Origin: UBA11612 sp963662375
Lineage (GTDB): Bacteria; Pseudomonadota; Alphaproteobacteria; Rhodospirillales; Rhodospirillaceae
Assembly (NCBI GenBank): GCA_963662375.2
Contig: CAXXRP010000005.1
Span: forward strand, 496,001 to 560,000
Reading direction: 5' to 3'
Length of the DNA: 64,000 nt
The notes beneath the pieces were generated by a model, which had not been told where the DNA came from, ran no database searches, and was given only the letters and a program-made list of their open reading frames with translations. Positions 45,924-55,837 of the stretch are shown here, piece after piece; position 1 is the first letter of the stretch; every line of letters begins with the position of its first letter. The translations under genes were made by a program, and so were the position numbers.

Positions 45924-47545
45924 ACGACGCTCCGTCTTCCCGTGACCTTTCCGGCTCTATGACGGTAGGCCAGGCCTATGCGACGGTGGTTTCACTGATA
46001 AACGCCGGAAACCTTTCTGAAGCGCAACGCATCTGCGAAGACATCAAGCGAGTAAGGCCGGCACAACCTGACGTCCATAACCTTCTCGGCGGCATCGCAT
46101 TTAAAATGGGAAACCCGGAGGAGGCAGCGATTCATTTTAGCCGGGTCGTTGAGTTGCAAGGCGATAATCATGAGGCGCGAATGAATCTCGCGAAAATGCT
46201 TCGTGATCTCCAGCGCTGGGAAGAAGCAGCGCGTCAGTTTGATCACCTGGCGAACGTTCTAGATAATAACGCTGGTGTCCTCATGGATTGCGCCCGCGCT
46301 CATTTTAAATCTGGGCACTATAAGGAGGCGTTGACGACCTACGAACGGGCGTTGCCCGTTCATCCTTCGGCGGATATCGTGCAAACCGGAATGGCTGAAA
46401 TCTTCTTGAAGATGGGAGAGATCAAAAAGGCGGAAGAACTGTATGGCGCGGTGCTTAGACGCACGCCGGATTTCGAACCGGCGCTTATCAACCTTGCCGT
46501 AGTCCGCGACATCCAAGGGCGCATAGATGATGCTCTGGCGCTTCAGGAAAGGGCGATCAGTGTCAATCCCGACAATGCCGATGCGCACGTTCACCACGCA
46601 TCGTTATTACTCGCGCGGGAACGATTCGCTGAGGGGTGGGCTGAATATATTTGGCGATTTCACCAAACCCAAACTACGACCCTTCATGACCGCTTTGGCC
46701 TCCCGCATTGGGATGGCGAACCCCTGCAGGGCCGGCACGTGCTCATTTGGACTGAACAGGGACCCGGTGACGAAATTCTCATATCAAGCATGGTCCCTGA
46801 CGTATTGGCACAGGGCGCCCGCTGCACTCTCGTGAGCACTGAACGCCTCACGCCACTGTTTAAACGCTCATTCCCTGCTGCGAACATAATCAGCCGGGAA
46901 CAAGTTCTGGAAGGCTCCGCCAAATTAATAGAGGCCGATTTTCAGGCTTCTTTTTCTCATCTTGGGTGTCGCTTGCGTCCGCAGATTGCGGCGTTCCCGA
47001 CCAACCGCGGGTATCTGAAATCAGACCCAAGGCTGACAAACGAGTTGCGCGCGCGCTATCAGGCCGGAACCGGTAGACCCCTGATCGGCATCTCCTGGCA
47101 CAGCGCCAATCTTGAGGCAGAATCCGAGAAGAGTATCACCCTTGAGTCCTGGGCAAACTTGCTTCGTATTCTTGGCCCCCGCTTTGTGAGTCTTCAATAT
47201 GGGAATCACACACAAGAAATCGCTGCAGCAATAGCGACCACGGGCACGGAAATTGTGGTCGATCCCACTGTGGATCCACTGAAAGACATGGACCGGTTTG
47301 CGGCGCAAGTCGCCGCTATGGATCTCGTCGTATCGGTCAGCAATACCACCGTGCATGTTGCGGGCGCACTTGGCAGACCAGTGTGGACCCTGGTTCCTTC
47401 GTCGGTAGGCCGTGTTTGGTACTGGTTCCTGGATCGAACCGATTCGCCGTGGTACCCCTCCATGCGCTTGTTTCGTCAAGACAGGAACGCGGGTTGGAAT
47501 CCTATATTGAGCGAAGTCGCCGAGGCGTTGAATCAATGGTTGTAA
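45920..47545 (+). CDS. TPR-glycosyltransferase 2
   Basis: 541 residues; the ATG at 45920 overlaps the previous stop (ATGA). Six or seven TPRs span 1-265 (VHNLLGGIAFKMGNPEEAAI, INLAVVRDIQGRIDDALALQ). The glycosyltransferase domain spans about 275-541: PHWDGEPLQGRHVLIWTEQG, PGDEILISSMVPDVL, LIGISWHSANLEAES, FVSLQYGNHTQE, FAAQVAAMDLVVSVSNTTVH, TDSPWYPSMRLFRQD. No signal peptide, so cytoplasmic. By analogy with FlmG-type enzymes, the TPR half should pick the protein acceptor and the C-terminal half transfer the sugar. This gene and genes 4, 5, 7 and 8 look fully intact. Confidence 0.85.
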   Translation: MNDAPSSRDLSGSMTVGQAYATVVSLINAGNLSEAQRICEDIKRVRPAQPDVHNLLGGIAFKMGNPEEAAIHFSRVVELQGDNHEARMNLAKMLRDLQRWEEAARQFDHLANVLDNNAGVLMDCARAHFKSGHYKEALTTYERALPVHPSADIVQTGMAEIFLKMGEIKKAEELYGAVLRRTPDFEPALINLAVVRDIQGRIDDALALQERAISVNPDNADAHVHHASLLLARERFAEGWAEYIWRFHQTQTTTLHDRFGLPHWDGEPLQGRHVLIWTEQGPGDEILISSMVPDVLAQGARCTLVSTERLTPLFKRSFPAANIISREQVLEGSAKLIEADFQASFSHLGCRLRPQIAAFPTNRGYLKSDPRLTNELRARYQAGTGRPLIGISWHSANLEAESEKSITLESWANLLRILGPRFVSLQYGNHTQEIAAAIATTGTEIVVDPTVDPLKDMDRFAAQVAAMDLVVSVSNTTVHVAGALGRPVWTLVPSSVGRVWYWFLDRTDSPWYPSMRLFRQDRNAGWNPILSEVAEALNQWL

Positions 47546-47590
47546 TCGCGGCCTGGAATCTCAAACAAAAACGTCACTCTCTTAGCGGCG

Positions 47591-49687
47591 ATGAGTAAAC
47601 GCTCAATACCAGTTCCTCTTGGAAAATATATCGCGGCGAGCGATATTCAGGTCGACAAAGACCTGGACTTGCGTGAACAACTGCGTGCGAAGTTCGTAGC
47701 GAAGGCGGCGGGACAACTCCTTGTTGGAATCGCCTGGAAAGGCGCGAGCAGAAAAAAGAATGTACCATATATGGTCAATTTACTGGATTGGGGACCAATC
47801 CTTCATGTTCCGGGCATCACATTCGTAAATCTACAACCAGGCGACTGTAGCATCGAGTTGGCGGCCGCAGTTAAAGGCTTCGGCATCTCAATTGTACACA
47901 ATGAGGTGTTTGATCCGTTTAAGGACACCAATAGGTACGCCGCAACAATCGCGGCCATGGGTGTCATAGTCGCGCCGGAATCGGATGCGGCGGCGATAGC
48001 GGCAGCATTCGGCGTGCCTGTCCTGTGCATGGCCTTGCCATCGGCAATAAGCGGCCTGACCTCGCTACCCGAAACGCAGATATTCACTCAACAGCACAGC
48101 GGCGAATGGTTTGATGTTATCCGGGATGTGGGCTTGGCGCTGCTTGACCACACGGTCAAATCTGGAGCGACAGCAAAGCGGTCTCCCTATTTGCGCTCTA
48201 TGGCCCAAGACTTCACCAAAATGGGACGGCTGGAGGACGCGGAGCACTTGTATCGCTGCTTAGCAATGGAACCTGGCCTCACAGCAGAAGGTTTGTTTCA
48301 AATCGCTTCTCTTAGACATCGTACGGGCCGTCGCGAAGACGCCCTGCGGCTATTTGACGAAGCCCTGGCCGAGGATTCGGCTTTTTGGCACGCCTATAAT
48401 GGAAAGGGACTGACCCTAGCGTCCCTGAATCGATATGACGAAGCGATTACCTCCTACCGCCAGGGGCTGATTCTTAACCCACGTTCCGGTGAGATTCACA
48501 ATAACCTGGGCACGTCCTTGCGATGCCTCGGACGCGCAGCGGAGGCTCTGCCTCACTACCGACAAGCGATAGAGCTTTTGCCGGACATCGCGTCCATCCG
48601 TCTTAACGAGGCCTCGGCCCTAGATGAATCCGGCGATTCAGAACGTGCGCTGCGAGCGTTCGACAAACTCGTCTTACAAAACCCGGAGTATGTGGACGCC
48701 CACTACAATAGGTCCCAAATATTGCTTTCTAACGGCAGGCTCGAAGAAGGGTGGAAAGAACTAATTTGGCGATTGAAGCGTCCGGCTGCGAACGCACGGT
48801 ATGACATTTTCCCTCAACCAGTCTGGAAAAGCGGAAGCCTGAGCGGCAAGAGAATTCTTGTATGGACCGAGCAAGGCATCGGCGACGAGTTGCTCGCCGC
48901 CAGCATGATTCCCGACGCGATTGCCGCCGCCGAACACGTCACGCTGCTTTGCTCGGAACGCTTGCTCCCTTTAATGCGCCGTTCATTTCCGGCCGTCACA
49001 GTTGAACATAGAGCCGAGCCGCTTCCAGCGTGCGCCGTCGATCCCTCAATCGATCTGCAATTGTCCTTGTCGGAACTAGGCTTGGCATTTCGCCAGAACT
49101 TTGCGGCCTTCCCAATGCGCTCAAAATTTTTGAAAGCCGACCAACACAAACAAGATTCACTGCGTGCCAAGTATCAAGCTCATCGTCCGGGCGCACGGTT
49201 GGTTGGAATTTCCTGGATGAGTCAAAAGAATTACGAACTAGGTTGGCTCAAAAGCCAATCCCTTCTGAGTTGGGCGCCGATTCTATCAACTCCTCGCGTA
49301 CTTTTCGTCAATCTTCAGTATGGCGACCGGCAACAGGAACTGGAGAAGGTCAGAAAGCAGTTGGGTATAGAATTACTCCACGATGATAGCATCGATCCGC
49401 TGGTTGACATGGACGGGTTCGCCGCCCAAGTGGCGGCAATGGACTTGGTCGTATCGGCCAGCAATACCACCGTTCACACGGCCGGCGCGCTTGGCGTGCC
49501 CGTTTGGGTTCTGGCTGCCAAGGGGCGCGGAAGGTTTTGGTATTGGTTCCGAGGCAAAACCGACTGCCCATGGTATCCGTCGGCGCATTTTATAACACAG
49601 GAAAAGGAGGGCGACTGGAGCTCCGTACTGAACAGGTGCTCTGCCGATTTGATGGCATGGTCGCAGGAAAAGGCTGAACTACCATAA
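47591..49687 (+). CDS. TPR-glycosyltransferase 3 with an extra degenerate half GT domain at the N-terminus
   Basis: 698 residues in three parts. Residues 1-195 resemble the second half of the GT domain of the neighbours: LLVGIAWKGASRKKN, ITFVNLQPGDCSIEL, FDPFKDTNRYAATIAAMGVI and FGVPVLCMALPS. The SNTT motif is replaced by APESDAA and the DSPWYPS motif is absent, so this part should be inactive. Residues 200-400 are TPRs (LRHRTGRREDALRLFDEAL, YNGKGLTLASLNRYDEAITS). Residues 415-698 are a full GT domain (RILVWTEQGIGDELLAASM, FVNLQYGDRQQEL, VSASNTTVHTAGALGV, KTDCPWYPSAHF). It was probably born from fusion of a decayed paralogue to a TPR-GT gene. Confidence 0.82.
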   Translation: MSKRSIPVPLGKYIAASDIQVDKDLDLREQLRAKFVAKAAGQLLVGIAWKGASRKKNVPYMVNLLDWGPILHVPGITFVNLQPGDCSIELAAAVKGFGISIVHNEVFDPFKDTNRYAATIAAMGVIVAPESDAAAIAAAFGVPVLCMALPSAISGLTSLPETQIFTQQHSGEWFDVIRDVGLALLDHTVKSGATAKRSPYLRSMAQDFTKMGRLEDAEHLYRCLAMEPGLTAEGLFQIASLRHRTGRREDALRLFDEALAEDSAFWHAYNGKGLTLASLNRYDEAITSYRQGLILNPRSGEIHNNLGTSLRCLGRAAEALPHYRQAIELLPDIASIRLNEASALDESGDSERALRAFDKLVLQNPEYVDAHYNRSQILLSNGRLEEGWKELIWRLKRPAANARYDIFPQPVWKSGSLSGKRILVWTEQGIGDELLAASMIPDAIAAAEHVTLLCSERLLPLMRRSFPAVTVEHRAEPLPACAVDPSIDLQLSLSELGLAFRQNFAAFPMRSKFLKADQHKQDSLRAKYQAHRPGARLVGISWMSQKNYELGWLKSQSLLSWAPILSTPRVLFVNLQYGDRQQELEKVRKQLGIELLHDDSIDPLVDMDGFAAQVAAMDLVVSASNTTVHTAGALGVPVWVLAAKGRGRFWYWFRGKTDCPWYPSAHFITQEKEGDWSSVLNRCSADLMAWSQEKAELP

Positions 49688-49775
49688 CCAGGTCGCACCA
49701 CGCGCTTGAGGTTCGGCTGCTGGTCGACGATAAGTCCGCGACATATAAAAACTTTGTTAGAGATTGGAAAAGTAG

Positions 49776-50450
49776 ATGATTCGCATTTTCATCGGATACG
49801 ACCCGCGCGAGGCTGTCGCATTCCATGTACTCTCACACAGCATCCACACGCGTGCTTCCGAGCCCGTTGAAATCTTTCCGCTTATGCTGTCGCAACTTCG
49901 GGCCATTTTTACGCGCGAGACCCACCCTCTTCAGTCGACTGAATTTTCCTTCAGTCGCTTTTTAGTACCTTATTTGTCCGAGTATTCTGGATGGAGTTTG
50001 TTCTGTGACTGCGACATGTTGATGCTCGACGACGTCTCAAACCTGTGGCAATTGCGGGACGAACGCTACGCTGTGCAAGTCATCAAACATGAACACAAAC
50101 CGGAAGAAGCAAAAAAATTTCTCGGCAAACCGCAAAGCCGATATGAGAAAAAGAATTGGTCTTCCGTGATTCTATTCAACAATGCTAAATGCAATGCTCT
50201 GACCGCGGACTATGTCAACACCGCGACCGGCCTCGAATTACATCAATTCAAGTGGCTTGGTGACGATTCATTGGTCGGCGAATTGCCCCGCCGGTGGAAT
50301 CATCTTGTGGACTATGACCCGACGGTTCAGCCCGATGATGTTTCGCTCATTCATTTCACCGAGGGCGGACCCTACTTTGAGGACTACAAAAGTTGCAGCT
50401 ATGCCCATCTCTGGTTCGCGGAGCGCGACCGGATGCTTTTTGCCGGATAG
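49776..50450 (+). CDS. GT8-like glycosyltransferase (GT-A fold)
   Basis: 224 residues: IRIFIGYDPREAVAFHVLSHSI at the N-terminus, LQSTEFSFSRFLVPYLSEYSG, then LFCDCDMLMLDDVSNLW with a DCD (DxD-type) metal/nucleotide-sugar motif, and SSVILFNNAKCNALT. Near the end are WNHLVDYDP and LIHFTEGGPYF (His for metal binding). This is the arrangement of small GT8-related retaining transferases. It is the only non-TPR gene inside the array and may extend or prime the glycan. It starts 88 bases after gene 3, and gene 4 begins 80 bases later. Confidence 0.8.
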   Translation: MIRIFIGYDPREAVAFHVLSHSIHTRASEPVEIFPLMLSQLRAIFTRETHPLQSTEFSFSRFLVPYLSEYSGWSLFCDCDMLMLDDVSNLWQLRDERYAVQVIKHEHKPEEAKKFLGKPQSRYEKKNWSSVILFNNAKCNALTADYVNTATGLELHQFKWLGDDSLVGELPRRWNHLVDYDPTVQPDDVSLIHFTEGGPYFEDYKSCSYAHLWFAERDRMLFAG

Positions 50451-50530
50451 CATTTGGGCTGAATATTAGATGCGTAAAAATTTGTCCTAGAATTTTACCG
50501 CCTCAAAAACATACGGAACCGTCTTTTTCG

Positions 50531-52240
50531 ATGAACGACCCCTTGCAACGAGCGGTGGCCCTATACGAAAAGGGCGAATATCGCCAGTCCGACGATCTCT
50601 GCTGCAAATTTCTTGTAGAGTACCCCGATGAGTCTAGAGCCTGGCATTTGCGCGGGTATATCGCCTTGCAGGAGAAAGATGCACTTCGCGCGATCGAGTT
50701 CATCTCGCGTGCCATCGAATTGAAGCCCAGCGTTTATTTGATGCACGTCAATCTCGGTTCCGCATTGTCGATGTCGAAGCAGTTCAAAAAAGCCATTGAA
50801 GTGCTGACAACTGCTATTGATCTGCATCCTGCGCACGAAGAAGCGCATATGGTACTGGGAAACTGCCTAGGTAATCTCGGAAGGAATCAAGAGGCTAAGA
50901 GAGCCTACCTTGCAGCACTAAGGCTGAAGCCGGAATGGCCGGAAGCCCTCGAAGCCGCTAGTCTCAACGCTTTCCAGTTGGGCGATCATGAACTTGCCCT
51001 TGAGTACGCCTTGCGCGCACTTGCCCAGGACCAGCGTCGACCACATAGTCACCGTGTCGCAGGCGATATTTATAACCGGCAACGGCGGTACGATTTGGCG
51101 CAAACGCATTATGAAGCAGGTTTGGATATTGATCCTGACGACGCAGCACTAAACAACAATCTCGGTCTCCTGTTGGCTCGAACCGCCCAGTATGAGGAAT
51201 CTGTCACTGCTTACAAGAAAGCTATCTCTTTAAACTCGAAGGACCCAGCTACACGCCATGGCCTTTCAACTGCCTTACTAACACTTGGCCGAATACCAGA
51301 AGGGTGGAAATACTACGGAGCTCGACTGGAAAGACCGGGTCATTATCTTGCGGCTCGGCCCATCTTGGCACCGCTCGTGACTCAGCGTCCCATCGGCAAA
51401 CGGGTTTTGGCTTGGGCCGACGAAGGCATTGGTGAACAAATTATGTTTGCGAGCTTGCTACCGGAAATCCTCGGGGATGCTTCAAGTCTTAGCTTGGAAT
51501 GTGACGAGCGATTGGTTCCACTTTTTCAGCGTTCGTTTTCAGAGATCGATTTTATTCCGCGTCAGATCCCGCCACACCCGAAATTCAGCGCACCATACGA
51601 TGGCCAGTTTTGCCTGGGCGACGCCGCACCTTGGTATCGGCCTGATTTTAATTCCTTCCCCCGGCATGAGGGCTATTTGGTCGCCAGTGCCAAATTAACT
51701 CGAGAAATTCGACAATTTTACCAATCCCGTTTACGCCCCCAACCGCTCATTGGTATTTCTTGGCGCACCGCAGACCACGCCAAAGTCAGCGGCGAAAAAA
51801 CATTGAGCCTTGAGAAATGGAAGCCGTTATTCGCCATCCCGGGCGCAAGATTCGTTAACTTGCAATATGGCGATTGCGGGGCCGATCTTTTAGAAGCATC
51901 GAAGATCACCAATGTGAAAATTATTTCGGACCCTAGGATCGATCCTTTAAAGGACTTAGATTCGTTCGCATCGCAAGCCGCTGCAATGGACTTGGTTATA
52001 ACAACGTCGAACGCAACAGCCCACATGGCTGGCAGTTTGAATATCCCAGTCTGGACTTTCGTACCCGAGGGATTTGGTGCGATGTGGCATTGGTTTCTCT
52101 ATCGCGAAGACAGCCCATGGTATCCTTCCATGCGCCTACTCCGTCAAACCCATCAGAAGGATTGGGGGCCCATTGTTGATCGAGCATCATCCATGCTCAT
52201 GGACTTTACCCATAGCTGGCATCCGTCTGAAACGAAATGA
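50531..52240 (+). CDS. TPR-glycosyltransferase 4
   Basis: 569 residues; the ATG at 50531 (MNDPLQRAVALYEKGEYRQ) is preferred over an earlier frame start inside the GT8-like gene. About seven TPRs span 1-280 (RGYIALQEKDALRAIEFISR, NNNLGLLLARTAQYEESVTA). GT domain about 295-569: KRVLAWADEGIGEQIMFASL, PLIGISWRTADHAKVS, FVNLQYGDCGADLLE, SQAAAMDLVITTSNATAH, REDSPWYPSMRLLRQT. It differs from the others in GEQI for GDEI and SNATAH for SNTTAH. The stop overlaps the next ATG (ATGA). Confidence 0.85.
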   Translation: MNDPLQRAVALYEKGEYRQSDDLCCKFLVEYPDESRAWHLRGYIALQEKDALRAIEFISRAIELKPSVYLMHVNLGSALSMSKQFKKAIEVLTTAIDLHPAHEEAHMVLGNCLGNLGRNQEAKRAYLAALRLKPEWPEALEAASLNAFQLGDHELALEYALRALAQDQRRPHSHRVAGDIYNRQRRYDLAQTHYEAGLDIDPDDAALNNNLGLLLARTAQYEESVTAYKKAISLNSKDPATRHGLSTALLTLGRIPEGWKYYGARLERPGHYLAARPILAPLVTQRPIGKRVLAWADEGIGEQIMFASLLPEILGDASSLSLECDERLVPLFQRSFSEIDFIPRQIPPHPKFSAPYDGQFCLGDAAPWYRPDFNSFPRHEGYLVASAKLTREIRQFYQSRLRPQPLIGISWRTADHAKVSGEKTLSLEKWKPLFAIPGARFVNLQYGDCGADLLEASKITNVKIISDPRIDPLKDLDSFASQAAAMDLVITTSNATAHMAGSLNIPVWTFVPEGFGAMWHWFLYREDSPWYPSMRLLRQTHQKDWGPIVDRASSMLMDFTHSWHPSETK

Positions 52241-53850
52241 AACGCAACACCAACTCACATCGCCGATTGACGAATGAGGTTGCTGCGCCTCATCAGTCCA
52301 GAAAGCTTGCCGACCCTGAGTCTAAAACAGATGCTGACGCTCTTCATCATCTAGGAATATTGCGTTTACAACAGGGCGACGCAAAGGCTGCCGCTGAGTT
52401 GATCGAACGCGCCACTTCTTTATGCCCAGATGCGGCTGAAATGTTTGTCAATCTTGGAACAGCATATCGCGCACAAAAAAAACCCGCTAAGGCAGCGCAA
52501 GCATGCAGGAAGGCTTTGAGCCTGAACTCAAATTTAGCTGTCGCATTCTTTAATTTGGGACATTCCCTGCAGGATTTGGGGAATTTGGATGACGCCGTCA
52601 CGGCCTACAAATCATATCTAATGGCGAATCCGCAAGATTCGAAAGCTTACCTCGTCCTCGCCGACACCTATAGAACACTGAACCGCCACCATGAAGCAAT
52701 CGATGCGTATGAGTCGGCGCTCTTATATGATCCCGGCTGTATAGGTGCGACGGCTAACACAGCGACTATCTTGCGTGACCTTGGTTGGCCCCATGCGGCG
52801 TCTGCTGTCATCTATGATACATTGGCGTTGGCTCCACTAGATCATGATATTCGTCGTACCCGCGGCGTTATTTCGTTGCTGCTTGGTGAACTCCAAAAGG
52901 GGTGGGCTGGTCTGGAAAGCAGATTTCATACATCCAGCGAGCAAATTTTTCTCCGCGATATCCCGCCAGCATACTGGGATGGAGAAGACTTGACTGGGCA
53001 GAGTGTTCTTATATGGACTGAACAGGGGCTGGGCGATGAGATTTTACACGGCAGCATCCTGCCGGATGTGATCAGGCAGGCGGGCCAGTGCGTCATCGAG
53101 TGCTCCAAGCGCATGGTACCGGTGTTCGCGCGGTCGTTTCCCGCAATCCGTGTTGTCGGGTACAAAGCTTCCAACATACCCGCCACATCGGCCGAAGGGA
53201 TCGACTATCAAATTCCCCTAGCCAGCTTGGGCCAGCATTTCCGCTCCGACTTTGCCAGTTTCCCGCGCCACGACGGCTACCTGAAGGCCGATCCTGACAA
53301 GGCGGCCGAGCTGCGCGCGCGCTACGAAGCGCTGGCCGGAGGGCGTCGTATAGTGGGCATATCCTGGCGCAGCAATAACGAGTTCTCCGGCGAAGCCAAA
53401 AGCACCGCCTTGACCGATATGGCGCCCCTTCTTCAAGCGTCCGGCGTGATGTTCGTCAATCTGCAGTACGGCGATTGTACAGATGAATTGATGCAGGTGC
53501 GCGAGCAGCTGAACGTTGAGGTGATCCAGGACCCGGCGGTGGATCCCTTGGTTGATATGGATATGTTCTTTGCCCAGGTGGCGGCCTTGGATCTGGTACT
53601 CAGCACCTCCAACACCACCGCCCATGTGGCCGGGTCCCAGAATATTCCGGTATGGGTGCTTCTACCTCATGGCAAAGGCGTGGCCTGGTACTGGTTCCTG
53701 CGCCGCGCCGACAGCCCCTGGTATCCTTCCGCACGCCTAATCCGCGCAGATCACAGACTTGAGCCCGGCCAAGCGCGCTGGCTGGAGCTGGCCGAACGCA
53801 CCGCCACTGAGCTCACCAGCTGGGCTGCACCTTCACCTGTCGGGGGCTAA
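52237..53850 (+). CDS. TPR-glycosyltransferase 5
   Basis: 537 residues; the ATG at 52237 overlaps the stop of gene 4. TPRs span 35-230 (LHHLGILRLQQGDAKAAAEL, FFNLGHSLQDLGNLDDAVTA). The GT domain spans about 245-537 (QSVLIWTEQGLGDEILHGSI, IVGISWRSNNEFSGEAK, MFVNLQYGDCTDELMQV, LVLSTSNTTAHVAGSQNI, RADSPWYPSARLIR). From 52911 on, the DNA is the first copy of the tandem block, so its GT half appears identical in sequence to those of genes 6 and 7, while its TPR half is different. Gene 6 starts one base after its stop. Confidence 0.85.
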   Translation: MKRNTNSHRRLTNEVAAPHQSRKLADPESKTDADALHHLGILRLQQGDAKAAAELIERATSLCPDAAEMFVNLGTAYRAQKKPAKAAQACRKALSLNSNLAVAFFNLGHSLQDLGNLDDAVTAYKSYLMANPQDSKAYLVLADTYRTLNRHHEAIDAYESALLYDPGCIGATANTATILRDLGWPHAASAVIYDTLALAPLDHDIRRTRGVISLLLGELQKGWAGLESRFHTSSEQIFLRDIPPAYWDGEDLTGQSVLIWTEQGLGDEILHGSILPDVIRQAGQCVIECSKRMVPVFARSFPAIRVVGYKASNIPATSAEGIDYQIPLASLGQHFRSDFASFPRHDGYLKADPDKAAELRARYEALAGGRRIVGISWRSNNEFSGEAKSTALTDMAPLLQASGVMFVNLQYGDCTDELMQVREQLNVEVIQDPAVDPLVDMDMFFAQVAALDLVLSTSNTTAHVAGSQNIPVWVLLPHGKGVAWYWFLRRADSPWYPSARLIRADHRLEPGQARWLELAERTATELTSWAAPSPVGG

Positions 53851-54898
53851 CGTGAGCCGTGCAGCTAAAACGGGTTCCGTCGCTGAAACCTTGCAGAAAG
53901 CCCTACGTCTGCATCAAGCTGGCCAGCTGGACAAAGCCGCGCGCCTGTACGGCACTGTCCTCAAAAAAAATCCGGACAATCGATGCCCTCAATCTCAAGG
54001 GTGTGGTTGCCCAAGCTCACGGCCGGCACGATGACGCCCTGGCCTTGTTCGGCCGTGCTATCACCGCCCTGCCTGACTTTGCCGATGTGCACTTTAACAA
54101 GGCCAACACCCTCAAGGCCCTGGGGCGCAACGACGATGCTCTAGCTGCTTATGCTAAGGCCATCGCCCTTAAGCCGGACTACGCCGATGCCCGGCTTAAC
54201 GCCGGCACCTTGCTGCAGAAGACGGGCCGCACCACTGAGGCCATTGCCGCCTTCCGCGAGATGGCTCGGTTCTCACCAGCCGACCCCCGCGGCCACTACA
54301 GTCTCGGCGTCTGCCTCACAGAAGCCCTGCCCGCGGCAAAGAGCGAAGAGCGCGAAGCCATGACCGAGGAGGCCGACGCCGCCTTTATACGCACCGTCAC
54401 TCTCAACCCCAACAACGCAGACGCCCACTTCGCTCACGCCAACCTTTACTCAAAACAAGGCAACCACGACCGCGCCATCCAATGCAACAAAGCCGTCATC
54501 AATCTCAAACCAAACTGGCCCGAGGCCTGGAGCAATCTGGGCGAACTTCTACGGAAGGACCATCGTTATGAAGAAGCGGTTGCCGCCTCGCGGCAGGCGG
54601 CGGCGTTACGAGCCGACGATCTTACTATTCAGTACAACTTAGCGACTGTTTTGTGTGATGCGAAAGAATACTATTCCTTGATCTTATCAAATTCGGCACT
54701 TTTATGAGGGCCTACCTCAATCTTGGCATGGTCTACAAACGTACGAATAGAAGGGACGAGGCCCTAAATATGTTTGATAAGGCGCTCTTTTTAAATCCCG
54801 ATCTTCACGAAGCGTATTCAAATATCGGGGCTGTTTTTTCTGACATGGGTTGGTCGAGTGCGGCCCTTTCACTGTACGACAAGGCCATTTCCCTTAAT
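52911..54898 (+). repeat. Tandem block copy A (gene 5 GT half + gene 6 TPR half)
   Basis: About 1987 bases. It repeats directly as copy B with no spacer, beginning TCTGGAAAGC in both. By eye it is identical to copy B apart from deletions of 2, 16 and 3 bases. The core shared with copy C is 52938-54542. Confidence 0.9.
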
Positions 54899-55837
54899 CT
54901 GGAAAGCAGATTTCATACATCCAGCGAGCAAATTTTTCTCCGCGATATCCCGCCAGCATACTGGGATGGAGAAGACTTGACTGGGCAGAGTGTTCTTATA
55001 TGGACTGAACAGGGGCTGGGCGATGAGATTTTACACGGCAGCATCCTGCCGGATGTGATCAGGCAGGCGGGCCAGTGCGTCATCGAGTGCTCCAAGCGCA
55101 TGGTACCGGTGTTCGCGCGGTCGTTTCCCGCAATCCGTGTTGTCGGGTACAAAGCTTCCAACATACCCGCCACATCGGCCGAAGGGATCGACTATCAAAT
55201 TCCCCTAGCCAGCTTGGGCCAGCATTTCCGCTCCGACTTTGCCAGTTTCCCGCGCCACGACGGCTACCTGAAGGCCGATCCTGACAAGGCGGCCGAGCTG
55301 CGCGCGCGCTACGAAGCGCTGGCCGGAGGGCGTCGTATAGTGGGCATATCCTGGCGCAGCAATAACGAGTTCTCCGGCGAAGCCAAAAGCACCGCCTTGA
55401 CCGATATGGCGCCCCTTCTTCAAGCGTCCGGCGTGATGTTCGTCAATCTGCAGTACGGCGATTGTACAGATGAATTGATGCAGGTGCGCGAGCAGCTGAA
55501 CGTTGAGGTGATCCAGGACCCGGCGGTGGATCCCTTGGTTGATATGGATATGTTCTTTGCCCAGGTGGCGGCCTTGGATCTGGTACTCAGCACCTCCAAC
55601 ACCACCGCCCATGTGGCCGGGTCCCAGAATATTCCGGTATGGGTGCTTCTACCTCATGGCAAAGGCGTGGCCTGGTACTGGTTCCTGCGCCGCGCCGACA
55701 GCCCCTGGTATCCTTCCGCACGCCTAATCCGCGCAGATCACAGACTTGAGCCCGGCCAAGCGCGCTGGCTGGAGCTGGCCGAACGCACCGCCACTGAGCT
55801 CACCAGCTGGGCTGCACCTTCACCTGTCGGGGGCTAA
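53852..55837 (+). pseudogene. TPR-glycosyltransferase 6, broken by deletions relative to its twin gene 7
   Basis: Starts with GTG at 53852. Compared with gene 7, it has a 2-base deletion near 53981 (AATGGCGATG became AATCGATG), a 16-base deletion near 54670 (after GAATAC) and a 3-base deletion near 54693. The first two shift the frame in ways that cancel, so about 690 bases in the middle are out of frame while both ends remain in frame 1. A further difference is the linker: SLN is joined directly to LESRFHTSSEQ, as in gene 5, and 84 bases (28 codons) fewer lie between the TPR and GT parts than in gene 7. Non-functional unless the deletions are assembly errors. Confidence 0.75.

Noticed and set aside
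50393..50530. Longer N-terminus for TPR-GT 4 starting inside the GT8-like gene
   Set aside because: The extra 46 residues are Cys/Arg/Pro-rich and come from the wrong frame of the upstream gene; the ATG at 50531 starts directly at the first TPR.
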